64,000 bases of DNA, from the NCBI RefSeq assembly GCF_002946835.1, contig NZ_CP026652.1, positions 4,650,001-4,714,000 on the forward strand. The letters run 5' to 3'. Position 1 is the stretch's first letter, and every line of letters starts with the position of its first letter. The position numbers were made by a program, and so were the translations under genes. The notes under the pieces are model-generated. The model saw only the letters and a list, made by a program, of their open reading frames with translations. It was not told the DNA's origin and made no database searches. Source of the stretch: Streptomyces dengpaensis (lineage in GTDB: Bacteria; Actinomycetota; Actinomycetes; Streptomycetales; Streptomycetaceae). Positions 1-9,807 of the stretch are shown piece by piece.

Positions 1-952
<952 letters not shown>

Positions 953-1041
953 GTTGCTCGCGTCCACTGTGTTGGTTCTGAAACCACGAACAACCCCGTT
1001 GTCGGGCCACGGCGATGGTGCGGTATTCACAGTTTCATAGT

Positions 1042-1161
1042 GTTTCGGTGGTCATAGCGTGAGGGAAACGCCCGGTTACATTTCGAACCCGGAAGCTAAG
1101 CCTTACAGCGCCGATGGTACTGCAGGGGGGACCCTGTGGGAGAGTAGGACGCCGCCGAACT
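1042..1161 (+). rRNA. 5S ribosomal RNA
   Basis: About 120 nt beginning GTTTCGGTGGTCATAGCG and ending at GACGCCGCCGAACT, whose ends pair as expected for 5S rRNA. It contains the conserved loop CGAACCCGGAAGCTAAG. It lies about 90 bp after the 23S gene, as in a 16S-23S-5S operon. No tRNA is seen between or after the rRNAs. Confidence 0.96.
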
Positions 1162-1171
1162 AATCGTAGAG

Positions 1172-1204
1172 AAAACCCCCTTGCCGAATGGCAGGGGGGT
1201 TTTC
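1172..1204 (+). terminator. rRNA operon terminator
   Basis: A 14-bp inverted repeat (AAAACCCCCTTGCC / GGCAGGGGGGTTTT, one mismatch) with the loop GAAT, followed by TTTCT. This is a classic Rho-independent terminator starting 11 bp after the 5S gene. Confidence 0.93.
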
Positions 1205-1241
1205 TGCGTTTACGGTCCTTTTGGAGTCACGTCGTGATGTG

Positions 1242-1282
1242 CGTGAGCCCCGCTCCCCTTCAGGAGGGAGCGCGGGCTCACG
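1242..1282 (-). terminator. Terminator of the phosphatidyltransferase gene
   Basis: Inverted repeat CGTGAGCCCcGCTCCC / GGGAGCgcGGGCTCACG with an 8-nt loop. It lies 10 bp past the leftward stop codon at 1293. There is no strong T-run, which is usual in Streptomyces. It may also back up the rRNA terminator from the other side. Confidence 0.75.
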
Positions 1283-1292
1283 TGGACCGCGG

Positions 1293-2054
1293 TTACTTCA
1301 GGCGGGATGATGCGACGATCGAGACGATGTGGGCCGGGACGAGCAGCCACACGATCGCCGTCACCGCCACCGTCGCGATCTTCGTCGCCGTCAGGTCGCC
1401 GAGCGCCAGGTCCACGATCGCGGTCACGAGCAGCAGCAGCGTGCACTCGATGCCGTTGACCAGGCGGTGCAGACCGACGGCCGAGGTCAGACGGCGTATC
1501 CGGGCGAGGCCGCTGGAGCGGGGGACGACGGACTGGTCCGTGGCCTTCTCCATGCCGCTGTCGGAGCGGGCGACGTGGACCAGGTCGGAGGACGACTTCA
1601 GGAGTAGGACACCGATGGCGGCCGCCAGGCCGGCCACCAGGTAGGGGTCGAGGCCGAGTTGGGAGGCGCGGATGCCCATGCCGACCATGACGGCGGCGTC
1701 GGCGAGGTAGGCGCCGAGGCGGTCCAGGTAGACGCCGAGCGGGCTGAACTGCCTGCGCCAGCGGGCGACTTCGCCGTCCACGCAGTCCAGCAGCAGGTAC
1801 AGCTGCATGAACACGATGGAGAGTACGGCGCCGCCCAGGCCCGGGAGGGCCAGGGCCACGCCGGACAGGACGCCCGCGAAGACCATCACCACGGTGATCT
1901 GGTTCGGCGAGATACGGGTGCCGAGGAGGTGGCGGGTCACCCGGAGGGAGAGCGCGCGCATGTAGAGGCGGCCGGCCCAGTGTTCCGCCCTGCTTTCCAG
2001 CTTGCCCGGAGGGTGGATGACGTGGCGGAGTTCGTCGAGTTGGACCTTGGGCAT
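1293..2054 (-). CDS. CDP-alcohol phosphatidyltransferase family membrane protein
   Basis: A 253-residue protein of the CDP-alcohol phosphatidyltransferase family, which joins a CDP-activated lipid or alcohol to a second alcohol in the membrane. The signature D-x2-DG-x2-AR-x8-G-x3-D-x3-D is complete: DCVDGEVARWRRQFSPLG, then VYLDRLGAYLAD. Hydrophobic segments flank it and fill the C-terminal half. The start is an ATG preceded by GGGAGAAAGCC. It is a monocistronic leftward gene ending at its own terminator. The exact alcohol substrate (glycerol-P, inositol-P or other) cannot be told from sequence alone. Confidence 0.9.
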   Translation of the reverse strand: MPKVQLDELRHVIHPPGKLESRAEHWAGRLYMRALSLRVTRHLLGTRISPNQITVVMVFAGVLSGVALALPGLGGAVLSIVFMQLYLLLDCVDGEVARWRRQFSPLGVYLDRLGAYLADAAVMVGMGIRASQLGLDPYLVAGLAAAIGVLLLKSSSDLVHVARSDSGMEKATDQSVVPRSSGLARIRRLTSAVGLHRLVNGIECTLLLLVTAIVDLALGDLTATKIATVAVTAIVWLLVPAHIVSIVASSRLK

Positions 2055-2233
2055 GCGGCTTTCTCCCTGGCGAGCTGGTGATGTTCGAGCGTCTTCAGAC
2101 GCGGTTCACGTGTCTTCAGAAGAGTCTTGAGGGGACTCTTCAGAGGAAGAGCATGACGGCAGCCCTGACGGCAGTGATCGGCAGGGTGGATATCAGGTGA
2201 GCGATGTCGTACGCGGGTAATACGGTGGCACCC

Positions 2234-2785
2234 ATGAACCACGTGATCCGTTCCATACGTCCCGACGAGTGGGCGAGGGTGAAGGAGCTGCGGCTCGCCG
2301 CCCTTCAGGATCCCGTCGCGCATCTCGCGTTCCTGGAGACGTACGAGGATGCCGCCGCCAGGCACGACGCGTTCTGGCAGGAGCGGGCCGCGGGAGCCGC
2401 CGAGGGGAGCACCACGCGGCAGCAGTTCGTCGCCGAGGGTGAGGGCGGGGCGTGGGCCGGGTCCGTGACCGTACTGGTCGAGGAGGGCGGGTCGCGGGAT
2501 CCCTTCGGGGGCGTGATCGAGCAGCGCCAGGGGCATCTGGTGGGGGTTTTCGTACGGCCCGAGCACCGGGGGAGCGGGGTCGGTGTGACCCGGGCGCTGT
2601 TCGATGCCGCTCTCCAGTGGTCCTGGGGGATCGGGCTCGACCGCGTACGGCTCTTCGTGCACGAGAAGAACACCCGCGCCGAGGCGTTCTACCGCAAGGC
2701 GGGGTTCGTGCCGACCGGAGGGACCGTGAAGGCCCCGGGGGTGGCGGGGGAGCTGGAGCTGGAGTTCGCGATCACTCGTCCTTAG
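2234..2785 (+). CDS. GNAT family N-acetyltransferase
   Basis: A 183-residue protein of the Gcn5-related acetyltransferase fold. The acetyl-CoA binding region is visible as VGVFVRPEHRGSGVGVTRAL (about residues 105-124), followed by the C-terminal motif EKNTRAEAFYRKAGFVPTGG. The chosen ATG is preceded by TACGGT and a 7-nt spacer and no Shine-Dalgarno, so the transcript is probably leaderless; an upstream in-frame start at 2204 is less likely. The substrate is unknown. It stands alone between two leftward genes. Confidence 0.88.
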   Translation: MNHVIRSIRPDEWARVKELRLAALQDPVAHLAFLETYEDAAARHDAFWQERAAGAAEGSTTRQQFVAEGEGGAWAGSVTVLVEEGGSRDPFGGVIEQRQGHLVGVFVRPEHRGSGVGVTRALFDAALQWSWGIGLDRVRLFVHEKNTRAEAFYRKAGFVPTGGTVKAPGVAGELELEFAITRP

Positions 2786-2864
2786 GCGGGGAGTGCCGTA
2801 GGGCTTCTCGACGGGCGGCAGTGCTCCAATGACCCTGCGGTACGGGTCAGTTGGCGCGGAGTCC

Positions 2865-4421
2865 TCAGACCGGGAGGTCGTACTGGGGCCAGCGCGACCT
2901 TGCCTGTTCGCGGGAGCGGAGGAGGGCCAGGGTCGGGAGGCCGCGGTTCGCTCCGGTCGTCAGGAGGTCCGGGAGCTGGGGGAGCGGGGCAACGGCCGCG
3001 ACGTCGTCCAGGACGAGGGTGAGTGGTGGGTCGAGGCGACCAGAGGATGACCGTTCGGCCATGCGCCGGCCGCGCTCGACCACGCTTGAGGCGAGGGCCG
3101 TCAGCAGCGGCATCGCGCCGGGGTTCGCCTTGGGGTCCTCGATGGGTTCACCGACCACATAAAGCGTGCCCCCTTCGTTGGCAAAGGAATCCAAGGCGAG
3201 CGCGTCAGTTCGATTGGGTGTGCAAGATTCCCGGATATTGACCGTGAAGAGTGCGGACAGCGCGCGGGCCGTCAACTCCTGGGCGATGTCCCGGCGTTCG
3301 GGGTGCGAGGTCAGGGCGGCCTCGAGTTCGCCCGCGGCGCCGGACGAGGCCTTGGGGTTCGTACGGAGGGCTCGTACGGCGTCCTGTACCTGCGTACCCT
3401 GGGCCCAGCGGTGGACGTGGCGGAACGGTTTCCCCTCTATCGCGGCAGCGTGCAGATAGCTGCGCAGGAGCGTTTCCGCGACGTCTGCCATGGCCTGGTC
3501 GACCTTGGCCGTGGGGCGCACGGGGGCGAGGAGCGCTGCCGCTCGCGCCGCCGCCGTTGCCTTGTCCTCGCAGCCGGACGCGGGGGACCAGTGGAGGCGG
3601 GCCGGGGTGTCGCACAGGTGGGAGGGGTCGTAGAGGAGGACGGGGCCCAGCTTGGACCTGGCGTCCTTGGTCTCCGACCAGGTTTCGGGGTTCGAGGTGA
3701 CGACCAGGACGGGGCCATCCGCGTCGCGTACGGCTTGGATCGCCGTGAGGTGACGGGTGTCGGCGGGGGCGAGGATGACCGCGCCGGGGGCGCGGGTTCT
3801 GTCCCAGCCCGTTGGCCGGTCACCGTTGGCTGCAAGGGGAGTCGTCCCTGTCGTCTGCGGGTGCTTGGTGGGCTGGGGCCGAGGACTTTCCCACCCACCA
3901 ACCCGTTCACCCTCAGGGGCAAAGGGAGCCGTCATCGGCTGGGGCTCCATCCTCGGCTGTTGCTCTGTCCTTGTCGGCGGCACCACCGCCCCGCCGTCCC
4001 CCGCGGCAGCCACCACCCCGCTGTCGCCAGTCCCCGCGGCAGCGTCCGCCCGCCTCCGAGCCCGCCCCGCCCTCCACCGCGCCACCGTGCCCAGGACGAA
4101 CACCGTCAGGACCAGCAGCACCATCAGCTGGCCGATGAACAGGCCCCAGAAGAGGCCGTATCCGGAGAGTTGCTCGGCGGGAGTGTCCGGCCAGGCGCCC
4201 GTCATGTCGTGCGGGCGGCCGATCAGGTGGCGCATGGCCAGGGGCGTACGGCTGAAGGTGACGGCGTGCGGCCAGGCGCCGTGGGAGAACCAGCCCGCGA
4301 GCCCCGTCGCCGTCCACACCATCAGCGTCATGCCGAGGATGAAGGCCAGTATCCCGACCAACAGCCCGTCGGGGACGCCGCCTTCCGCCTTGCCACGCGG
4401 GTCGTGCCGGTCCTGTCCCAT
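2865..4421 (-). CDS. VirD4/TraG-like coupling protein homologue, P-loop degenerate
   Basis: A 518-residue protein with two N-terminal membrane helices (about residues 20-42 and 90-115), a Pro/Thr/Glu-rich linker and a C-terminal domain like the TraG/VirD4 substrate receptor. Supporting marks are LTLVLDDVAA (Walker B-like, about residue 465) and the late block TTGANRGLPTLALLRSREQA, typical of this family. The first strand-loop block reads GPVLVVTSNPE, and I see no GxxxxGK[ST] Walker A where one is expected, so nucleotide binding may be lost. It is the last gene of the leftward operon, starting 2 bp after the VirB4-like gene stops. Confidence 0.72.
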   Translation of the reverse strand: MGQDRHDPRGKAEGGVPDGLLVGILAFILGMTLMVWTATGLAGWFSHGAWPHAVTFSRTPLAMRHLIGRPHDMTGAWPDTPAEQLSGYGLFWGLFIGQLMVLLVLTVFVLGTVARWRAGRARRRADAAAGTGDSGVVAAAGDGGAVVPPTRTEQQPRMEPQPMTAPFAPEGERVGGWESPRPQPTKHPQTTGTTPLAANGDRPTGWDRTRAPGAVILAPADTRHLTAIQAVRDADGPVLVVTSNPETWSETKDARSKLGPVLLYDPSHLCDTPARLHWSPASGCEDKATAAARAAALLAPVRPTAKVDQAMADVAETLLRSYLHAAAIEGKPFRHVHRWAQGTQVQDAVRALRTNPKASSGAAGELEAALTSHPERRDIAQELTARALSALFTVNIRESCTPNRTDALALDSFANEGGTLYVVGEPIEDPKANPGAMPLLTALASSVVERGRRMAERSSSGRLDPPLTLVLDDVAAVAPLPQLPDLLTTGANRGLPTLALLRSREQARSRWPQYDLPV

Positions 4422-4422
4422 C

Positions 4423-5847
4423 TCACGCCACCGTGGACTCGGAGGAGTCGTCGAGATCGCTGAGGTGCTGTTCCATGAAGGCCGCCGCCCGCTCCTCCGC
4501 CTCCAGCTCGGCGGCGCGCAGCGCGTCGTCGGAGCGGAGGTCCGCGGAGGACTCGGTCATCGCGCGGTCGGTGAAGACGAGGGGGCGTTCGGTCTCGGTG
4601 ATGAGGTGTTTGACGACCTGGACGTTGCCGTTGACGTCCCAGACCGCGATACCGGGGGTGAGCGTCGGGATGATCTCGACCGCCCATCTCGGCAGGCCCA
4701 GCACCCGGCCCGTCGAGCGCGCCTCGTCCGCCTTCTGGGCGTAGATCGTCCGCGTGGACGCCATCTTCAGGATCGCCGCGGCCTCCTTGGCCGCCGCCCC
4801 GTCGACCACGTCCGACAAGTGGTGGACGACCGCGACGAAGGACAGGCCCAGGCGCCGCCCGAACTTCAGCAGCCGCTGGAAGAGCTGGGCCACGAAGGGG
4901 CTGTTGATGATGTGCCACGCCTCCTCCACCAGGAAGATGCGCTTCTTGCGGTCCGGCCGGATCCAGGTGTGCTCCAGCCACACACCCACGATCGCCATCA
5001 GGATCGGCATGGCGATCGAGTTCCGGTCGATGTGGGAGAGGTCGAAGACGATCAGGGGCGCGTCCAGGTCGATCCCCACGGTCGTCGGGCCGTCGAACAT
5101 GCCCCTCAGGTCACCGTCGACCAGGCGGTCCAGGACCAGGGCCACGTCCAGGCCCCAGGCCCGTACGTCGTCTATGGCGACGTTCATCGCCTCGGCCGAC
5201 TCCGGTTCGGGGTGGCGCAGTTGCTCCACGATGTCGGTCAGGACCGGCTGGCGCTCGACGACCGTCTCGTTGACGTACGCGTGCGCGACCTTGAGGGCGA
5301 AGCCGGACCGCTCGTCCAGGCCGTGGCCCATCGCGACCTCGATGATCGTGCGGAGCAGGGCGAGCTGGCCGGTCGTCGTGATCGCCGGGTCCAGGGGATT
5401 CAACCGGATCCCGTGGTCCAGCGCCGCCGTGGGATCGAGGCGGATGGGAGTTATCCCCAGCTCCTCCGCGATGAGGTTCCACTCGCCGACGCCGTCCTCG
5501 CCCTGGGCGTCGAGGACGACGACCTGGCGGTCGCGGAAACGCAACTGCCGTAGGACGTACGTCTTCTCGAGGGCCGACTTGCCGTTGCCGGACTCGCCGA
5601 GGACCAGCCAGTGCGGCGCCGGGAGCTGCTGCCCGTACAGCTGGAAGGGGTCGTAGATGTACCCCTTCCCGGAGTACACCTCGCGCCCGATGATGACGCC
5701 CGAGTCGCCGAGGCCGGGCGCGGCCGTCGGCAGGTAGACCGCCTGGGCCTGGCCCGTGGAGGTGCGCACGGGGAGGCGGGTCGTCTCGACCTTGCCGAAG
5801 AGGAAGGACGTGAAGGCGTCGGTGAGGGCGGACAGCGGATCCCGCAT
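4423..5847 (-). CDS. VirB4-like ATPase of a type IV secretion-like locus
   Basis: A 474-residue ATPase that probably powers transfer through the membrane complex encoded around it. The Walker A motif is VLGESGNGKSALEK (about residue 80), and Walker B is RIFLVEEAWHII (about 295), with the conserved acidic pair and trailing histidine of VirB4/HerA-type motors. The LNPLDPAI segment is also typical of VirB4 C-terminal domains. The N-terminal VirB4 half is missing and seems to be supplied by the next upstream gene. The start is the ATG of MRDPLSAL with GGAG upstream; a longer frame to 5931 overlaps the neighbour and was rejected. Confidence 0.82.
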   Translation of the reverse strand: MRDPLSALTDAFTSFLFGKVETTRLPVRTSTGQAQAVYLPTAAPGLGDSGVIIGREVYSGKGYIYDPFQLYGQQLPAPHWLVLGESGNGKSALEKTYVLRQLRFRDRQVVVLDAQGEDGVGEWNLIAEELGITPIRLDPTAALDHGIRLNPLDPAITTTGQLALLRTIIEVAMGHGLDERSGFALKVAHAYVNETVVERQPVLTDIVEQLRHPEPESAEAMNVAIDDVRAWGLDVALVLDRLVDGDLRGMFDGPTTVGIDLDAPLIVFDLSHIDRNSIAMPILMAIVGVWLEHTWIRPDRKKRIFLVEEAWHIINSPFVAQLFQRLLKFGRRLGLSFVAVVHHLSDVVDGAAAKEAAAILKMASTRTIYAQKADEARSTGRVLGLPRWAVEIIPTLTPGIAVWDVNGNVQVVKHLITETERPLVFTDRAMTESSADLRSDDALRAAELEAEERAAAFMEQHLSDLDDSSESTVA

Positions 5848-5861
5848 CAGAACATCAGCTC

Positions 5862-7421
5862 CTACCTGCGGATTCCGGTGGCGAACGGCAGCGTGTTGAC
5901 GAAGGCCCGGTGGTGCTCGCGGTCGCACCACTCCAGCTTCAGGTACGACTTGCCGGCCGATGCCCTTATCGTGCGCTTGTCGCGCGCGAGGGCCTCGGGG
6001 GAGCGGGCGGAGACGGTGATGTAGCCGACGAGGTTCACGCCCGCGGCGCCGCTCGCGAGGTCCTCACCCCGCTGGTCCAGGCGGTTGTGCGAGGCGATGT
6101 CGCGGGGGTCCACGGTCCGGTTCATCTTGGCGGCGCGGCTGGCCTCGGCCTCGTCGTTCGTCTTCTCGGTCAGCATGCGCTCGATGGCGACCTCGGTGGG
6201 TTCGAGGTCCATCGTGACGGCCACGGTCCGGATGACGTCCGGGGTGTGCACGAGAAGGGGCGCGAGGAAGTTGACGCCGACCGGGGTCATCGGCCACTCC
6301 TTCACCCAGGCCGTGGCGTGGCACCAGGGCGCGCGGGTGGAGGACTCGCGGGTCTTCGCCTGGAGGTAGGTGGGCTCCATGGCGTCGAGCTCGGCCGGCC
6401 AGGCGTTCCGCTTCGTCATCGCCTGGATGTGGTCGATCTGGTGGTCGGGGTCGTACATCGAGTGCACGAGGGAGGCGAGCCGCCCCTGACCGAGCGGCTG
6501 CCGTACGCGGATGTCGGCTTCCTGGAGACGGGAGCAGATGTCCATCAGTTCGCGGGCCATGACGACTGCGAGGCCCGCGTCCCGGTCCAGCTTCCGGCCG
6601 CTCTGCGGGCGCGCGGCCCGCGCCATGGCGTGCCCCTCGGCGGCCAGCTCGCGCGAGTAGTGCATGCAGGCGACGAGGTACGCCCGGTGCTGCTCGCTGC
6701 TCGTCGACACCATGGACTGCAGCTGCTCGTACGACTGCTGCAGCCATCCGGGGGCCCGCTCGTCCCCTCGTACGGCGACGTCCTTGGCGTGGGCGTCCGG
6801 GTCGGCCGGGAGGGTGCGGGCGAGCATCTGGAGGCGGGTGACGAAGCCGTCGCCGTTGGCGACGTGCTTGAGGAGCGTGCCGAAGCGGTCGACGAGGGCC
6901 TCCTGGTCCTCGCTGTCGCGCAGGCCGACGCCCGGCCCCTCGATCTCGATCGCGGCGGTGACCGTGCGCCGGTCGGCGTGGAGCAGTACGGCGATCTCGT
7001 CGGGCCCGAAGGGTGCCGCGAGCCAGGTGATCCGGCCGATGCCGGGGGGCGGCCCGATCTCGACCTCACGGCCGTCGAACCGCGTACCGGCCTCCATGAC
7101 AGGCGAGCGGTACGCCGTGCCCTGGCGCAGGCTCCGTTTGTAACTGCGGTTGATCTCGAACCACTTGTAGAACGTACGGCGCTTGTACGGGACGTACACC
7201 GCGGCGAGTGCGAGCAGCGGGAAGCCCATCAGCAGCACGATCCGCAGGGAGAGGACCGGGACGAGGAGCCCGCACATCATGCCGAGGAACGCGCCCGCGA
7301 TGATCAGCGCGATCTCACCGGATTCTCGGTTCCGGCCGACGATCGCGTTCGGCCGCGCGCGGCCGATCAGATATGTACGGCGGGGCGTGACCGGATGGGA
7401 CACATGGGACTCGGTCGTCAA
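5862..7421 (-). CDS. SCO6880-family membrane protein (PrgI/VirB4 N-terminal-like)
   Basis: A 519-residue protein with two adjacent membrane helices near residues 35-78 (LIIAGAFLGMMCGLLVPV, then the following hydrophobic run), followed by a long soluble region. This is the family called SCO6880 in Streptomyces. Its layout fits a fusion of a PrgI/VirB3-like membrane part with the N-terminal half of a VirB4 protein, which matches the short VirB4-like ATPase directly downstream. It has no P-loop of its own. Its ATG overlaps the stop of the upstream VirB6-like gene by 4 bp, so the two are probably translationally coupled. Confidence 0.78.
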   Translation of the reverse strand: MTTESHVSHPVTPRRTYLIGRARPNAIVGRNRESGEIALIIAGAFLGMMCGLLVPVLSLRIVLLMGFPLLALAAVYVPYKRRTFYKWFEINRSYKRSLRQGTAYRSPVMEAGTRFDGREVEIGPPPGIGRITWLAAPFGPDEIAVLLHADRRTVTAAIEIEGPGVGLRDSEDQEALVDRFGTLLKHVANGDGFVTRLQMLARTLPADPDAHAKDVAVRGDERAPGWLQQSYEQLQSMVSTSSEQHRAYLVACMHYSRELAAEGHAMARAARPQSGRKLDRDAGLAVVMARELMDICSRLQEADIRVRQPLGQGRLASLVHSMYDPDHQIDHIQAMTKRNAWPAELDAMEPTYLQAKTRESSTRAPWCHATAWVKEWPMTPVGVNFLAPLLVHTPDVIRTVAVTMDLEPTEVAIERMLTEKTNDEAEASRAAKMNRTVDPRDIASHNRLDQRGEDLASGAAGVNLVGYITVSARSPEALARDKRTIRASAGKSYLKLEWCDREHHRAFVNTLPFATGIRR

Positions 7422-8746
7422 CGCCCTTCACCTCCCGTGCGGTTGGTACTGCTGTTGCGGGTGCTGCTCGCATGCGGGGTGTTGGCCGGGCTGGTACGCG
7501 GAGGGGGTGCGGCGGAGGGGACAGATCCGCCGCCTCCGTTCGACGTACGTGTGCTGTGCGCGGCCACACCGCCGGACGCGGGGTTGGCGGGGCGGGACTG
7601 GCTGCCGCCGCCTCCGCCGCCGTTGTTGTCGGTGCGGGAGCTGTGGGTCTTGATGCCCTGCGCGACCAGGGTCGCCGGCGAGCTGATCACGGCCGCGGCC
7701 TTGCTCTCGGCGCCCTGCATGAGGCGGTTGTTGCGGGAGTTGGCGATCTCGTCGCCGAAGCCCGGGACGAAGCGGTAGATCATCGCGCTCGCGAAGATGG
7801 CGAGCAGGATGATGGCGAGGCCGGAGACGACGGCGGAGAACGCGTCGGGGCCGTTGTCGGTGCTCAGGGCTCCCGCGAGGCCGAGCACGATCACGATCAC
7901 CGGCTTCACCAGGATCACCGCGATCATGATCCCCGCCCAGCGGCGGACGTGGCTCCACAGGTTCTTGTCGACGAGCCCCGCGTACACGACGGTGCCGAGC
8001 AGGGCGCCCACGTAGAGGAGGGCGGCCCTGATCACCAGCTCCAGCCACAGCACACCGGCCGCGAGAATCGACACCAGCGACACGACGATCAGCATGATCG
8101 GGCCGCCGCCGATGTCCTCGCCCTTGGCCAGCGCGCCCGAGAACGTCCCGAAGAACGTGTCCGTCTGATTGCCGGTGGTCTTGGCGAGCACCTCGGTGAC
8201 GCCGTCCGTCGCCGACACGACCGTGTAGAGGATCAGCGGGGTGAACGCCGATGCCAGCACCGTCAGCCAGAGGAATCCGATCGCCTCCGAGATGGCCGTG
8301 GTGAGGGGAACACCTCGCACCGCCCTCTTCGCCACGGCCAGCAGCCACAGCAGAAGGGTCAGGATCGTGGACGCCGCGAAGACGACGGCGTACTGCTGCA
8401 GGAACTTGGGATTCGTGAAGTCGACGTTCGCCGTGTCGTTCACGGCGGCGGAGAGCTTCTCGATGGTCCAGGAGGCGGCGGCGGCGCAGCCTTTGGCGAG
8501 GGAGGAGAGGGGGTCGAGGGTGGAGGTGGGGTCCAGGGTTGTGGAGCCGCCGGGGGCGGTGCGGCCGTTGTCGGTCTCGCAGTAGTTTCTGGCAGGTCCG
8601 TGGATGAGGCCGCAGGCATCGTCGCTCGACGACGGTGACGGCGACGGTGTGGGTGCGGCGGCGGCCCGTGTGGCCAAGAGCAGCGCGGTGGCCTGTACGG
8701 CTCCGACGGTGGCGGCCAGCTTGAGTACGCGATGGTTAGCGGGCAT
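7418..8746 (-). CDS. VirB6/TrbL-like polytopic membrane protein
   Basis: A 442-residue protein with an N-terminal signal sequence ending near the AAAAPT stretch, then at least five membrane helices between residues about 125 and 345. The C-terminal tail of about 90 residues is rich in Gly, Ser, Asn and Pro and predicted to be disordered. Topology and position match the VirB6/TrbL channel component of type IV secretion systems. The start is the ATG of MPANHRVLK, preceded by GGAGGG; it overlaps the end of the VirB8-like gene by 11 bp. Confidence 0.75.
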   Translation of the reverse strand: MPANHRVLKLAATVGAVQATALLLATRAAAAPTPSPSPSSSDDACGLIHGPARNYCETDNGRTAPGGSTTLDPTSTLDPLSSLAKGCAAAASWTIEKLSAAVNDTANVDFTNPKFLQQYAVVFAASTILTLLLWLLAVAKRAVRGVPLTTAISEAIGFLWLTVLASAFTPLILYTVVSATDGVTEVLAKTTGNQTDTFFGTFSGALAKGEDIGGGPIMLIVVSLVSILAAGVLWLELVIRAALLYVGALLGTVVYAGLVDKNLWSHVRRWAGIMIAVILVKPVIVIVLGLAGALSTDNGPDAFSAVVSGLAIILLAIFASAMIYRFVPGFGDEIANSRNNRLMQGAESKAAAVISSPATLVAQGIKTHSSRTDNNGGGGGGSQSRPANPASGGVAAHSTRTSNGGGGSVPSAAPPPRTSPANTPHASSTRNSSTNRTGGEGR

Positions 8747-9584
8747 ACGTGAACCCTCCGTACTCCTGGACGACCTTCGCGATGTCGTCGGCGCTGGAGG
8801 CCCGGTCGTCGCCCGGGACGGGTGCGGGGCCGTCCTTCTGAGAATGCGTGACGATCTTCCAGTCACCGCCGGTCCACTCCAGCTTCATGGTGATGGTGAA
8901 CCAGCTGCTGGTGACGGGGTTGGTGGAGTTCTCGCCGGCGAGGCCGAGGAGACCGCCGCACCAGACCTCGACGGTCGCCGCATCGCTGGTGGACTCGGTC
9001 ACCTTGGTGCCGATCGGGCTCGTACGCGAGACGAAGGTGTAGCCCTGGGGCGTCGAGCCGTCCTCGTTCAGACCGACGTTCTTGTTGAACTGCGGGGTGT
9101 ACGCCCTGTCCAGCGTCGCCTCGAACTCGGTCACCCGGGACGGGATGATGACGGCCGAGAGGATTTGGTCCCGTCTGGCCTTGTTGAACATGTCGGCCGA
9201 ACCCAACGCCACCGCATAGTTGGCCGCCGCGCTCTGTGCCCCCTGCCCGCTGTGCGCGAACCCCGAAGGGATGCCCGCCACCTTCGAGTCCACCGGGCGT
9301 TCCCCGGAGGCTGCCGTAGGTGAGGTCTGGGCCTTGTCGCCGGAGCCGTCGCCGGAGGAGTTGTCGTCGTCGCCGCGGTTCGCGAAGGCGATCGCTGCGA
9401 TGAGGAGGACGACGACGCCGACGACCGTGACCAGGCTCCGGGAGGAGGACCGGCCGCGGCGGGCGCCGCCGTAGACGTCGCCCGGGCGGTCGGGGAGGCG
9501 GGTACGGGTCTGGCCGGAGCCGCCGTACCCCCCGTCCTCGCCGCGCGAGGCGTCGCCGTAGCCGGGTTCGTCACCGAGACTCAT
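8736..9584 (-). CDS. VirB8/TcpC-like single-pass membrane protein
   Basis: A 282-residue protein with a Gly/Arg-rich cytoplasmic N terminus (about 50 residues), one membrane helix (VTVVGVVVLLIAAIAFA) and an extracytoplasmic domain of about 210 residues. The size, topology and place in the operon resemble VirB8 or TcpC, which brace the type IV channel; the similarity is by architecture rather than by a diagnostic motif. It overlaps the next gene by 11 bp. Confidence 0.68.
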   Translation of the reverse strand: MSLGDEPGYGDASRGEDGGYGGSGQTRTRLPDRPGDVYGGARRGRSSSRSLVTVVGVVVLLIAAIAFANRGDDDNSSGDGSGDKAQTSPTAASGERPVDSKVAGIPSGFAHSGQGAQSAAANYAVALGSADMFNKARRDQILSAVIIPSRVTEFEATLDRAYTPQFNKNVGLNEDGSTPQGYTFVSRTSPIGTKVTESTSDAATVEVWCGGLLGLAGENSTNPVTSSWFTITMKLEWTGGDWKIVTHSQKDGPAPVPGDDRASSADDIAKVVQEYGGFTYAR

Positions 9585-9807
9585 GTCGCGTACGCCCCCT
9601 CAACCTCTCGCTGAACCAAGTAGTACGACGGTAGCCGTGCTGGTTCCCGCGCGGGCGCGGTGTGGTGACTCGACATCAGGGAAACGCAACCTCAGCCGGT
9701 GGGCACGACGGATGGGTGGGTCGGAGGGGAGTGGATCGGAGATCCGGGCGCGCCCGGCCGGGACTGACGGTGCGCCAGGCGAGGAGTGCGGCCCGGCCGT
9801 GCCGGGC

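Noticed and set aside
1162..1292. tRNA or further RNA genes after 5S
   Set aside because: Only two terminator hairpins are seen; no cloverleaf or CCA-type end.
3757..5553. A 598-codon plus-strand frame over the VirD4- and VirB4-like genes
   Set aside because: Antisense shadow with Asp/Arg/Gly-rich low-complexity product.
5910..7778. A 622-codon plus-strand frame over the SCO6880-family and VirB6-like genes
   Set aside because: Antisense shadow; the minus-strand genes have ribosome sites, coherent helices and operon overlaps.
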